The position numbers and the translations under genes were made by a program. The notes under the pieces were generated by a model. The model was not told where the DNA came from. It made no database searches and was given only the letters and a program-made list of their open reading frames with translations. Below are positions 24,995-32,279 of a DNA stretch of 32,279 nt, in pieces; position 1 is the stretch's first letter, and each line of letters begins with the position of its first letter. The DNA is from Deltaproteobacteria bacterium GWC2_65_14 (GTDB taxonomy: Bacteria; Desulfobacterota; Deferrimicrobia; Deferrimicrobiales; Deferrimicrobiaceae), in contig MGPV01000016.1 in NCBI GenBank assembly GCA_001797615.1, forward strand, positions 1 to 32,279, read 5' to 3'.

Positions 24995-25316
24995 CGTCCT
25001 CCGTATCGAAGGCCCGCACGTAGCGCGCGACCCCCGTCATCTGAAACAGTTCCCGGTTCATGCGGCTCAGGGAGCAGAAGGCCAGCAGTCCGTTCCGCTC
25101 CAGGATCTTCTCCACGACCCCGATGATGAAGGAGATCCCGATGCTGTTGATCAGCCGGGTTTCCCCGAAGTTCAGGAGCACCCGCTGCCCCCCGGTGTTC
25201 AGCAGCTCCTGGACGACCCGCTCGACCTCTTCTCCCAGGAGGCTGTTGAGGTATCCATCGACATACACCACCACGGCGTTCCCGGCGTCCCGGGTCCTCA
25301 CGGTCAGATAGCTCAC
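24963..25316 (-). CDS. STAS-domain anti-sigma factor antagonist
   Basis: A 117-residue single STAS domain. The LINSIGISFIIG stretch holds Ser58 at the position where SpoIIAA/RsbV proteins are phosphorylated by their partner kinase. In that family the unphosphorylated antagonist sequesters the anti-sigma kinase or another target; phosphorylation releases it. The start is GTG at 25316 with a strong GGAGGAG 7 bases upstream, four bases after the stop of the GHKL-containing ATPase gene. This pairing makes that GHKL domain the obvious kinase partner (inference). The overlap with the HD-GYP gene suggests coupled expression. Confidence 0.88.
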   Translation of the reverse strand: MSYLTVRTRDAGNAVVVYVDGYLNSLLGEEVERVVQELLNTGGQRVLLNFGETRLINSIGISFIIGVVEKILERNGLLAFCSLSRMNRELFQMTGVARYVRAFDTEDDALAYFGQHS

Positions 25317-25320
25317 TCTC

Positions 25321-27618
25321 TCACTCCTCCCGGGCGGGTGGACCGCCCGCCTCCGTCTCCCCGCCGGGGCGGAGGTATTTTATCATCCGCACCGTCGTTC
25401 CCGCCTCCCCCGTCTCGATCTCCACCTCGTCGACGAGCTCGCGGATCAGCTTCAGTCCCCACCCCCGGTTCCGCTTCGATTCGGCGGCCTGCTTTCCGGA
25501 GCGAAACCCTGTCCCGTCGTCCCGGACGAACAGCTCGATCTTCTCCGGGGAGAGGATGTACCGGAGGTGCACCTTTCCCGAGCCCGACCCGCTGTGCTCG
25601 AAGGCGTTGATGCAGGCCTCGATGATCGCCATCTTGACCCGGTCCACCGTGTCCTTGTCCACCGAGGCGTAGGCCGCCACCTCTTCCGCCACCCGTGCGG
25701 CGACCACCTCCGTGTCCGCCTTCATCGGCAGCACAAGCTCGAACTCCAGCGGCTGCGCGTCCGCCACGGGCTCCGGCGCCTTTCGGAGCTCCGGCGGCTG
25801 CTCCATCTCCTCCATCCCGAACAGGTTCAGGAAGAGGCGCAACTGGGAGCGGTGGGTCAGCCGGATCCCGTTGCGGGCCGCGTATTCCAATGCGGCCGGC
25901 TCCACGCTCCCTTCGAAGAGGATCCACTTCTCGAGCCGGCCGGGGGGAAGCGCCTTCTCCAGGGAAAGGAGACGGCAGCGGTTCTCGAAATGCTCGAGCA
26001 TCGCCGGGGAAAGCCCCCTTTCCGGCGGCATGTCCACGGCCCAGAGCACCAGGTTCTCCTCGGAGAAGTCCGCCTCCAGGAAGCCGTAGGCGACCAGGTC
26101 GAAGTCGAACCGGGTCCCTCCCCGGCGGGTCCGGTATCCCGTCGACACCGAGCTGATCTTGGGGAGCCGGACCTTCTCCTGCTCCTCCTCCAGGCCGATC
26201 ACCACCTCGAGCAGCCCCCGCCCCCCGAACTTCTCCCGGAAGCTCCCGAAGTCGAACAGCAGGGCCGGCACCTCGCGGCAGTCCCACCTGCGCATCATCT
26301 CCTTGACCACCGCGGCACGCTGCTCGCTTTCCCCCCACCCCGCCTCGAGGCCGGCGCGGGCGATCTTCCCCTGCACGATGGAAGCCGCCACCTGGGAGGA
26401 GCTCTTTCCGAGCATCCCGCGCTCGAAGGCCCAATAGAGAAAGTCGGCGAGGACCGGATCCTCCACGAACCGGAGATACTCGAAGTCCGACTTCAGGAGC
26501 CCCTTGAACTCCAGGCTCGACAGGATCCTGCTCCCCTCCCCGGGATCCCCCCCGATCAGCGCGACGGCCCCCTCGAAGGAATCGATCGGGAACTGGTCGC
26601 ACAGGACCCGCTTCAGGAACCGGATCGCCCGGACCCGGACCGCCCGGTCGGGAAAGGCATTCTCGAAGAACTCCCGCCAGTACCGGTTGATCTTCCCCTC
26701 GGTCACGGAGAGGGCGTAGAGATTTTCGAGTCCGACCTCGTCGGAGACCCGGACGTTCCGGAAGGAGATCTCCTCCGCGAACATCCGCTGGTAGATCGGA
26801 ACGTGGCCGAGCCTCGCGGAAGCGCGTGGAAGCATCGACTCCGGAACCTGGATCCTGCGGCGCTCGAAAAGCGGGCCCCACGCCCGCAGGGAGGCGTCCG
26901 GGGCGAGTCCCCCGACCTCGATCAGCTGAAAGGCCCCGTAGAGCCCTTCCCGCTTCAGCGACGAGGAGACATGCCCCGGGGAGGATCCGGACACGACGAT
27001 CGGATAGTGCCCCGACTTGATGAAGGGGCGCAGGATGGAAAATATCGCCCCGTCGGGAATGTTCTGCAATTTGATCGTATACTGGAAGTCGTCGAAGAGG
27101 AACACCGGGTAGAAGTCCTTCCCTCCCGTGGTGAAGGGGTAGGAGACGGCGTTCGCGAGGGCGGAGAGCCCGTCCCCCGCCGCCGTGTAGCGTCGATGGG
27201 CGGCGAGAAAGTCCCGGCATTCTGCATACCCGTGGATTCCCAGGCTTTCGCACATCGCCTCGGGATCGAACCCGGCCGGCGGCGGCTCCCCGAGAAAGGA
27301 GAGGAGCTGCCACAGGTATTCCTGGAAGAACTGCTGGGAGAGCGCCAGCGGGTGCGAGAGGATCTTGCTGAAGGAGAAGTAGAACGGGAACGGCCGGGGG
27401 GGGGCGGCCGCGTCCGGAAGGGTCAACAGCTCCGATTTCAGCTTCAGCAGGATCGAGGACTTCCCGATGTTCGGAGGACCGTAGATCAGGACGGAAGCGC
27501 CGATGCCGGCTTTTCCCTCCAGGCAGACCCGGAGCAGCGCGGAAAGTTCCTCCTCGCGGCCGAAGAATTCTTTCGGACGGAACGTGAATTCGGCACCCTG
27601 GCTCCAGAGCAGACGCAC
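25321..27618 (-). CDS. P-loop ATPase fused to an RsbW/SpoIIAB-like GHKL kinase domain
   Basis: A 765-residue two-headed protein. The N-terminal part (about 15-400) is an AAA/STAND-like ATPase resembling archaeal-type ATPases: Walker A GPPNIGKSS (47-55), Walker B VFLFDDFQ (172-179, Asp176/Asp177), a sensor-like IVVSGSS (207-213), then a helical winged-helix-like region. Residues about 440-600 have a strand pattern reminiscent of the nuclease-fold C-terminal domain of such ATPases (DFDLVA 505-510, LVLWAVDMP 523-531) without an intact D-ExK signature. The C-terminus (about 630-748) is a serine-kinase-type HATPase: N box EACINAFEH (667-675), G1 DDGTGF (700-705), G2 RGWGLKLI (718-725). There is no His phospho-acceptor domain and no membrane segment. 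The start is GTG at 27618. STAS and HD-GYP genes follow. Confidence 0.85.
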   Translation of the reverse strand: MRLLWSQGAEFTFRPKEFFGREEELSALLRVCLEGKAGIGASVLIYGPPNIGKSSILLKLKSELLTLPDAAAPPRPFPFYFSFSKILSHPLALSQQFFQEYLWQLLSFLGEPPPAGFDPEAMCESLGIHGYAECRDFLAAHRRYTAAGDGLSALANAVSYPFTTGGKDFYPVFLFDDFQYTIKLQNIPDGAIFSILRPFIKSGHYPIVVSGSSPGHVSSSLKREGLYGAFQLIEVGGLAPDASLRAWGPLFERRRIQVPESMLPRASARLGHVPIYQRMFAEEISFRNVRVSDEVGLENLYALSVTEGKINRYWREFFENAFPDRAVRVRAIRFLKRVLCDQFPIDSFEGAVALIGGDPGEGSRILSSLEFKGLLKSDFEYLRFVEDPVLADFLYWAFERGMLGKSSSQVAASIVQGKIARAGLEAGWGESEQRAAVVKEMMRRWDCREVPALLFDFGSFREKFGGRGLLEVVIGLEEEQEKVRLPKISSVSTGYRTRRGGTRFDFDLVAYGFLEADFSEENLVLWAVDMPPERGLSPAMLEHFENRCRLLSLEKALPPGRLEKWILFEGSVEPAALEYAARNGIRLTHRSQLRLFLNLFGMEEMEQPPELRKAPEPVADAQPLEFELVLPMKADTEVVAARVAEEVAAYASVDKDTVDRVKMAIIEACINAFEHSGSGSGKVHLRYILSPEKIELFVRDDGTGFRSGKQAAESKRNRGWGLKLIRELVDEVEIETGEAGTTVRMIKYLRPGGETEAGGPPAREE

Positions 27619-27653
27619 TACCCGGCCACTCCCGTCGGAGTCGTCATCCGGTT

Positions 27654-27682
27654 ACTGTACCGTGAATGCATGGTTTTATCAA
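27654..27682 (-). promoter_or_regulatory. promoter of the ATPase-STAS-HD-GYP operon
   Basis: On the minus strand TTGATA (27677-27682; five of six consensus bases) and TACAGT (27654-27659; four of six) are separated by exactly 17 bases. The predicted start is near 27647, about 28 bases before the GTG at 27618. It lies in the 88-base divergent gap shared with the radical SAM gene; I found no comparable plus-strand promoter there. Confidence 0.5.
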
Positions 27683-27706
27683 AATGATCTTGGAGCAGCC
27701 GACGCC

Positions 27707-30196
27707 ATGGACCTCCTCCCTCCCTCCATCCGGAAACCCTCGCGGTACAGCGGCTGCGAGGTGAGGCCTTCCCGGATCCCGTGGGAGGAGGCGAAGGTCC
27801 GGATCCTCCTCGGGTTTCCGGACGTCTACGAGATCGGGATGTCCCACCTGGGGATCCTGCTCCTCCACGAGATCCTGAACCATCGGGCCGGGACCCTCTG
27901 CGAGCGGGTCTTCGCTCCCTGGAGAGACATGGAGGAGCACCTCCGGTCCCGGGATCTCCCCCTCTCCTCCCTCGAAAGCGCCCGTCCCGCGGCCGATTTC
28001 GACATTCTCGGCTTCTCCCTCTGCTACGAGCTGACCTACACCAACCTGCTCGCCATGCTCGATCTCGCCGGGATTCCCCTTACGGCCAGCGATCGGCGTG
28101 AGGAGGACCCTCTGGTGCTGGGGGGAGGGGTCTGCACCCTGAACCCGGCCCCCGTGCTCCCGTTCTTCGACGCCCTCGTCGTCGGCGACGGCGAGGAGGC
28201 GGTCCTCGACATCGTCCTGCAGGTCGAGCGGCGAAAACGGGACGGGGGAAGCCGGGCCGGGCTGCTCGCCGGGCTGGCGCGGATCGCGGGGGTGTACGTC
28301 CCGGGGATCTCGACGGGGGTCGCGCGCAGGGTCCTCCCCGACCTCGCGAAGTCGCCGCTGCTCTCCTCCCCGATTCTTCCGGCCATGCGGGTCGTGCACG
28401 ACCGGCTCAGCATCGAGATCTCCCGCGGCTGCACCCGGGGATGCCGGTTCTGCCAGGCCGGATACGTCTACCGTCCGCTCCGGGAGCGGGACCCCCTTCT
28501 CCTGCTGCGCTACCTGCAGGAGACGGCACCGAAGACCGGGTACGACGAGGTCGGCCTCCTCTCCCTCTCCGCGGCCGACTACGGATGCATCGACCGCCTG
28601 GTCACGGAGGCGATGGAGACGCTTGCCCCGGAGAGGATCTCGGTCTCCCTGCCGTCGCTGCGCCTGGACGCCCTCCGGGAGAACACGGTCCGGCAGATCC
28701 GGAAGGTCCGCAAGACCGGGTTCACCCTCGCCCCCGAGGCGGGCACCGAGCGCCTCCGCCGCGCGATCAACAAGGAGATCGGGGACGACGACCTCCTGCG
28801 CGCCGCGGAGTTCATCTACGCCAACGGGTGGCAGACGCTGAAGCTCTACTTCATGGTGGGGCTGCCGGGGGAGACGGCGGACGACGTCCGGGCGATCGGG
28901 GATCTGGTGAAGCGGGTCGCGACCGTCGCGCGCCGGCACGGAAAGCGCAATTCCGTGACGGCGAGCCTGTCCGCCTTCATCCCGAAGCCGCACACCCCGT
29001 TCCAGTGGGAGAGGCAGATCGGGAGGGAGGAGATCTCCGGGCGGATCGGGACCGTCCGGTCGATCGTCGGCCGCGACCGGAACGCGGAGGTGAAGTTCCA
29101 GTCCCCGGAGGTCTCGGAGCTGGAGGGGGCCTTCTCCCGGGGGGACGAGCGGCTCTCCGGCGTGCTCCTGCGGGCCTACCGCCTCGGGGCGCGCTTCGAC
29201 GCCTGGACGGAGGAGTTCCGCCCGGGCCTCTGGGCGGAGGCGTTCCGGGAGGAGGGGGTGGATCCCTCGGAATACCTTCGGGAGCGGAACCCCGGGGCGC
29301 CGCTTTCCTGGGATTTCGTGGATGCCGGGATCGAACGCGATTTTCTTCTCGCCGAGCGGGAGAAGACGCTCCTCGGGGAGACCACCCCCGACTGCAGGAC
29401 CGATCTCTGCTCCGACTGCGGGGCCTGCCCCCCCGGGCTGCGCAACATCACCTTCCCCCCGATGGAGGAGAGGGACGCGGAGTCCTTGTCCCGTGCGGCG
29501 GCCGGAGAAGCACCGGAGCCCGCGGTCCGCCACCTGCTCCGGCTCCGGTACGCGAAGGAGGGGCCGGCGCGGCACCTGAGCGGCCTGGAGCTCCAGTCGC
29601 TCTGGGGCCGGGTCCTGCGCAAGGCGGGGCTGCCGGTCGCCTACAGCCGGGGGTTCAATCCGGCGCCGCGGCTTTCCTTCTCTCCCGCCCTGCCGGTCGG
29701 CGCGGAGAGCCTCGCCGAGGTCCTCGAGGTGGAGTTCACCCTGCCGGTGCCGGTCTCCGATGCGCAGAGGCGGATCGCCCCCTGCCTGCCCGCCGGGATC
29801 TCCCTGGGCGAGGTCCGGCAGGTCCCTCCCGGCAGCCCGCGCCTGTCCGCGTTCGACCTCTCCTGCGTCTACGCCGTCGCCCCGGTTTCCCCGGAACGGT
29901 TTCCCGAGGGGGTCACCCCCGGGTCCGCGGCGCAGGCCTGGGAGCGGCTCTCCTCCTCCGAAGCGTTTCCGGTCGCGGTCGAGCGGGAGGGAAAAAGATC
30001 CGAGACCGACATCCGCCGGATCGTGACCGGTTTTTTGATGAAGGAAGGCCGGCTCTCGATTACAATCGTCCATGGGTCGGGGAAGGGGATCCGCCCGCTG
30101 GACGCGGCGTCCGCGCTGCTGGGCGTCGCGCTCCCCCCGGAGCGGTTCGCCGTGAAGAAGCTGTCGGCCGATCCGGTCCCCCGCGGAAAGGGATGA
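27707..30196 (+). CDS. YgiQ-like radical SAM protein fused to a DUF2344 domain
   Basis: An 829-residue protein. Residues 1 to about 230 resemble the cobalamin-binding-like N-terminal region of this radical SAM family. The radical SAM core follows, with the cluster motif CTRGCRFC (Cys242, Cys246, Cys249), then EAGTERLRRAINK (344-356) and GLPGET (385-390). Four more cysteines (Cys563, Cys568, Cys571, Cys574 in PDCRTDLCSDCGAC) could bind another metal or cluster. The C-terminus (about 608-820) is a DUF2344 domain, which is separate or fused in different lineages. The reaction is unknown to me; the steady association with RNase G suggests RNA or ribosome biology (inference). The ATG at 27707 has only a distant GGAG. 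The stop is one base before the RNase G start. Confidence 0.88.
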   Translation: MDLLPPSIRKPSRYSGCEVRPSRIPWEEAKVRILLGFPDVYEIGMSHLGILLLHEILNHRAGTLCERVFAPWRDMEEHLRSRDLPLSSLESARPAADFDILGFSLCYELTYTNLLAMLDLAGIPLTASDRREEDPLVLGGGVCTLNPAPVLPFFDALVVGDGEEAVLDIVLQVERRKRDGGSRAGLLAGLARIAGVYVPGISTGVARRVLPDLAKSPLLSSPILPAMRVVHDRLSIEISRGCTRGCRFCQAGYVYRPLRERDPLLLLRYLQETAPKTGYDEVGLLSLSAADYGCIDRLVTEAMETLAPERISVSLPSLRLDALRENTVRQIRKVRKTGFTLAPEAGTERLRRAINKEIGDDDLLRAAEFIYANGWQTLKLYFMVGLPGETADDVRAIGDLVKRVATVARRHGKRNSVTASLSAFIPKPHTPFQWERQIGREEISGRIGTVRSIVGRDRNAEVKFQSPEVSELEGAFSRGDERLSGVLLRAYRLGARFDAWTEEFRPGLWAEAFREEGVDPSEYLRERNPGAPLSWDFVDAGIERDFLLAEREKTLLGETTPDCRTDLCSDCGACPPGLRNITFPPMEERDAESLSRAAAGEAPEPAVRHLLRLRYAKEGPARHLSGLELQSLWGRVLRKAGLPVAYSRGFNPAPRLSFSPALPVGAESLAEVLEVEFTLPVPVSDAQRRIAPCLPAGISLGEVRQVPPGSPRLSAFDLSCVYAVAPVSPERFPEGVTPGSAAQAWERLSSSEAFPVAVEREGKRSETDIRRIVTGFLMKEGRLSITIVHGSGKGIRPLDAASALLGVALPPERFAVKKLSADPVPRGKG

Positions 30197-30197
30197 G

Positions 30198-31727
30198 GTG
30201 TCCAAGGCCAGCAAGCTCATCGTCGTGAACGCCGCCCCCTACGAGACGAGGGTCGCCACCCTCGAATCCGGGATCCTGGTCGATTTCCTCCTCGAACGCC
30301 GGGACGACCGCAACATCATCGGGAACATCTACAAGGGAAGGGTCATCCGGGTCCTCCCGGGGATGCAGGCCGCCTTCGTCGACATCGGGATGGAGAAGGC
30401 CGGGTTCCTGTATGCCGGCGACTTCGTCGCCCCGCAGCTGGAATTTTCGAGCAGCGATTCCGGAGAGGAGGAGCTGCCGGAGGAAATGGACATCCACGAG
30501 GCGAGGTACCCCCAGGACCGCTACATCCCCCCCATCGAGGGGCTGATCCGGGAGGGACAGCAGCTGTTGGTTCAGGTCGCCAAGGAACCGCTGGGGACCA
30601 AGGGGGCCCGGATCACCAGCCACATCGCGCTCCCGGGAAGGTACCTGGTGCTCCTGACCTGGTCCAACCACATCGGCATCTCCCGGCGGATCGAGGACCC
30701 CGCGGAGCGGGAGCGGCTGCACGCGATCGTGGAGAAGATCCGCCCCGAGGGGATGGGAGCGATCGTGCGGACCGCCTCGGAGGGGGGAACGGAAGCCGAC
30801 CTGCAGGCCGACATGGACTACCTCGTCCGCCTCTGGGAGACGGTCCGCATGAAAGGCGAGACGGCCGCCCCTTCCTCCCTGATCCACCGGGAGCTTTCCC
30901 TCTCCCTGCGGGCGGTCCGGGACCTCTTCACCGCGGACACCGACCGGATCGTCGTCGACTCGGAGGAGGAGCACGGACGGATCCAGACCTTTGCCTCGCA
31001 GTTCTTCCCCAGGATCCAGGACAGCATCGAGCTGTACAAGGAGACGCAGCCGATCTACGACCACTACGGGATCGAGATCGAGCTGGCCCGGGCGCTCGAT
31101 AAGAAGGTCTGGCTCAAGAGCGGCGGCACCATCGTGATCGAGCAGACCGAGGCGCTCACGGTGATCGACGTGAACACGGGAAAGTATGTCGGGCGCAGCT
31201 CCCTCGAGGAGACGACGGTAAAGATCAACCTCGAGGCGGTCAAGGAGATCGTCTACCAGCTCCGGCTCCGGAACATCGGCGGGATCATCACCATCGACTT
31301 CATCGACATGAAGAGCGAGGAGAACCGGGAAAAGGTCTACCGGGCGCTGGTCGACGCCCTGCGTGCCGACATGAGCAAGACAACCATCTGCAAGATCTCG
31401 GAGCTCGGGCTGGTCGAGATGACCCGGAAGCGGGTCCGGGACAGCCTCTCCAGGACCCTCTCGGAACCCTGCCCCTACTGCTCGGGGGAGGGGATCCTCA
31501 AGTCGAAAAAGACGATATGCTACGAGATCTTCCGTGCTCTCGAGCGGCAGGGGCCGCTGTTATCGGGGAGGCAGGTCACCCTTTTCGTCCACCCGGCGCT
31601 CGCGGAGGAGATGTTCGGGGAGCACCGCCGCTTCCTCGAGCGGCTGGAGAACCGGTTCTCGATGAAGGTGAACATCACGGCAAACGAGAAACTGCACATC
31701 GAGCAGTACCAGATCGAGCCGGCTTGA
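30198..31727 (+). CDS. rng: ribonuclease G / RNase E family endoribonuclease
   Basis: Single-strand endoribonuclease involved in rRNA maturation and mRNA decay. The 509-residue protein has an S1-type RNA-binding region (about 38-150, GNIYKGRVIRVLPGMQAAFVDIG), the catalytic DNase I-like region with metal-binding Asp324 in IDVNTG and Asp367 in TIDFIDM, and the zinc-link CPYCSG (Cys425, Cys428). It lacks the long disordered degradosome scaffold of RNase E, so RNase G is the better name. The start is GTG at 30198, one base after the radical SAM stop, with AAGGG about 7 bases upstream. rplU often follows this pair elsewhere, but here a tRNA gene does. Confidence 0.94.
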   Translation: MSKASKLIVVNAAPYETRVATLESGILVDFLLERRDDRNIIGNIYKGRVIRVLPGMQAAFVDIGMEKAGFLYAGDFVAPQLEFSSSDSGEEELPEEMDIHEARYPQDRYIPPIEGLIREGQQLLVQVAKEPLGTKGARITSHIALPGRYLVLLTWSNHIGISRRIEDPAERERLHAIVEKIRPEGMGAIVRTASEGGTEADLQADMDYLVRLWETVRMKGETAAPSSLIHRELSLSLRAVRDLFTADTDRIVVDSEEEHGRIQTFASQFFPRIQDSIELYKETQPIYDHYGIEIELARALDKKVWLKSGGTIVIEQTEALTVIDVNTGKYVGRSSLEETTVKINLEAVKEIVYQLRLRNIGGIITIDFIDMKSEENREKVYRALVDALRADMSKTTICKISELGLVEMTRKRVRDSLSRTLSEPCPYCSGEGILKSKKTICYEIFRALERQGPLLSGRQVTLFVHPALAEEMFGEHRRFLERLENRFSMKVNITANEKLHIEQYQIEPA

Positions 31728-31753
31728 CTTTGGGGAGGAAAAGCCCCTACTGT
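31724..31753 (+). promoter_or_regulatory. candidate tRNA-Thr promoter
   Basis: TTGACT (31724-31729, overlapping the RNase G stop codon) and TACTGT (31748-31753) are 18 bases apart. The -35 matches five of six consensus bases, the -10 only three. A transcript would start about 28 bases before the tRNA. Confidence 0.35.
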
Positions 31754-31788
31754 AATTTCCTGGTTTCCGGGTTCGTTCCCACTTTCGG

Positions 31789-31863
31789 GCCGACGTAGCT
31801 CAACGGTAGAGCAGCTGATTCGTAATCAGCAGGTTGCCGGTTCAATCCCGGCCGTCGGCTCCA
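31789..31863 (+). tRNA. tRNA-Thr (anticodon CGU)
   Basis: A 75-base cloverleaf including an encoded CCA. The acceptor arms GCCGACG and CGTCGGC pair at all seven positions; the D stem is GCTC/GAGC; the anticodon stem GCTGA/TCAGC encloses the loop TTCGTAA with anticodon CGT, which reads the threonine codon ACG; the T arm is GCCGG-TTCAATC-CCGGC. The discriminator base is T. A 3' CCA in the DNA and good pairing support a working gene. Confidence 0.96.
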
Positions 31864-32124
31864 GTCCGCGCAACGCTGACGTATCCAAGGCGTGATCCAT
31901 CCCCGCTTTTCCCGGGATCGCCAGCAGCGGGACTCCACATCCTGCACCGTCCCCTGTTCGAACCGGACGATGACGATCCGGCAGAAATTTTCCGTGCGGG
32001 GATCGACGACCGCCCACCGTCTCAGATCCCTTCGAATCTGCCGAGTGTGGTACTTCGCGAACGCAGGAGGTTTGGATATAGTAAGGTGTTTCGGAATCCC
32101 GGGACGAAGGGGGTGCAAACACCG
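31864..32124. other. gap with no supported gene
   Basis: These 261 bases hold no coding region I can support. Minus-strand open frames here run into the antisense of the tRNA and give the familiar false tRNA-derived peptide. On the plus strand TATAGT (32077-32082) could be the -10 for the gene starting at 32125, but no good -35 accompanies it. I saw no clear terminator and no direct repeat of the tRNA 3' end, so there is no sign of an integrated element. Confidence 0.5.
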
Positions 32125-32279
32125 ATGTTCGCGATCCGGAAGATCTACGACCTTGCGCTGCCGGTGAACCGGAACGCGGTCGCGCGGGTGCAGCAGATCA
32201 TGAGGGAGCAGTTCCCGGGTGTGCCGGAGACGGTCGTCGATCGGATTCCGGAGCAGATCCAGAACCCCCTGAAATACGG
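32125..32279 (+). CDS. 5' part of a gene, possibly a GNAT-type acetyltransferase protein
   Basis: Only the first 51 codons lie in the window, and the frame is open to the edge. The peptide begins MFAIRKIYDLALPVNRN and contains the phrase PEQIQNPLKY. From memory this resembles the N-terminus of deltaproteobacterial GNAT-family proteins, some fused to an acetylpolyamine amidohydrolase/histone-deacetylase-like domain. No catalytic motif is visible in this fragment, so the function is tentative. The ATG at 32125 has a GAAGGGGG stretch about 11 bases upstream. A GTG 12 bases earlier is in frame but too close to that site. Confidence 0.55.
   Translation, partial: MFAIRKIYDLALPVNRNAVARVQQIMREQFPGVPETVVDRIPEQIQNPLKY

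Noticed and set aside
27619-27706. Plus-strand promoter for the radical SAM gene
   Set aside because: The best pairs match the consensus at only two or three positions. Only the minus-strand promoter in this gap is convincing.
31747-32122. Minus-strand open frames of about 98 and 123 codons
   Set aside because: They run through the antisense of the tRNA gene and end in the well-known false peptides from tRNA complements (GIEPATC and NRQPADYESAALPLS types). There is no ribosome binding site and no recognised domain.

Overview
This is a GC-rich bacterial chromosome segment of densely packed housekeeping and cell-surface genes. The gene neighbourhoods suggest a deltaproteobacterium-like lineage related to Desulfuromonadota/Geobacter: argB-argD-argF-argG-argH next to a small LptM-type lipoprotein, lysA, dapF and dapA; pilB-pilT-pilC-pilS; trmFO-xerC-hslV-hslU; and a YgiQ-like radical SAM/DUF2344 protein followed by RNase G. 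I saw no phage, insertion sequence or CRISPR array. The taxonomy is inferred from gene order and family resemblance, not from a marker-gene comparison.

Layout. From about 22.74 kb down to position 50, every gene I call lies on the minus strand. In transcription order these are a GntR/FCD regulator, selA, an HNH endonuclease, aroE, pilB, pilT, pilC, pilS, trmFO, xerC, hslV, hslU, argB, argD, argF, argG, argH, an lptM-like gene, lysA, dapF and dapA. Most gaps are under 25 bases, and many starts overlap the previous stop (ATGA, GTGA or TTGA). Two convincing promoters feed this run. One lies upstream of gntR and has a palindromic operator between its -35 and -10. The other lies in the 3' end of aroE and drives the pil genes. 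An 84-base gap (1763-1846), a 42-base gap (11875-11916) and an 83-base gap (20548-20630) may hold internal signals, but I saw nothing decisive in them apart from an inverted repeat at the end of trmFO.

From 22.9 to 27.6 kb a plus-strand sugar-phosphate isomerase-like gene runs head-to-head with gntR and tail-to-tail (overlapping) with a three-gene minus-strand signalling operon. That operon encodes a large P-loop ATPase fused to a C-terminal RsbW/SpoIIAB-type GHKL kinase domain, then a STAS anti-sigma-factor antagonist, then a GAF/HD-GYP phosphodiesterase. It is the most unusual part of the window: it looks like a partner-switching module whose kinase is tied to an NTPase sensor and whose output is coupled to cyclic-di-GMP breakdown.

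From 27.7 kb to the end everything called is on the plus strand: the radical SAM/DUF2344 protein, RNase G, a tRNA-Thr(CGU) with encoded CCA, about 260 bases with no supported gene, and the first 51 codons of a gene cut by the window edge that resembles a GNAT-type protein.

Functionally, the left half makes arginine (the acetylglutamate-to-arginine steps argB, D, F, G, H) and lysine/meso-diaminopimelate (dapA, dapF, lysA). The centre builds and powers type IV pili and supplies chromosome dimer resolution, the HslVU protease and tRNA U54 methylation. The right half carries regulation, selenocysteine synthesis and RNA processing.
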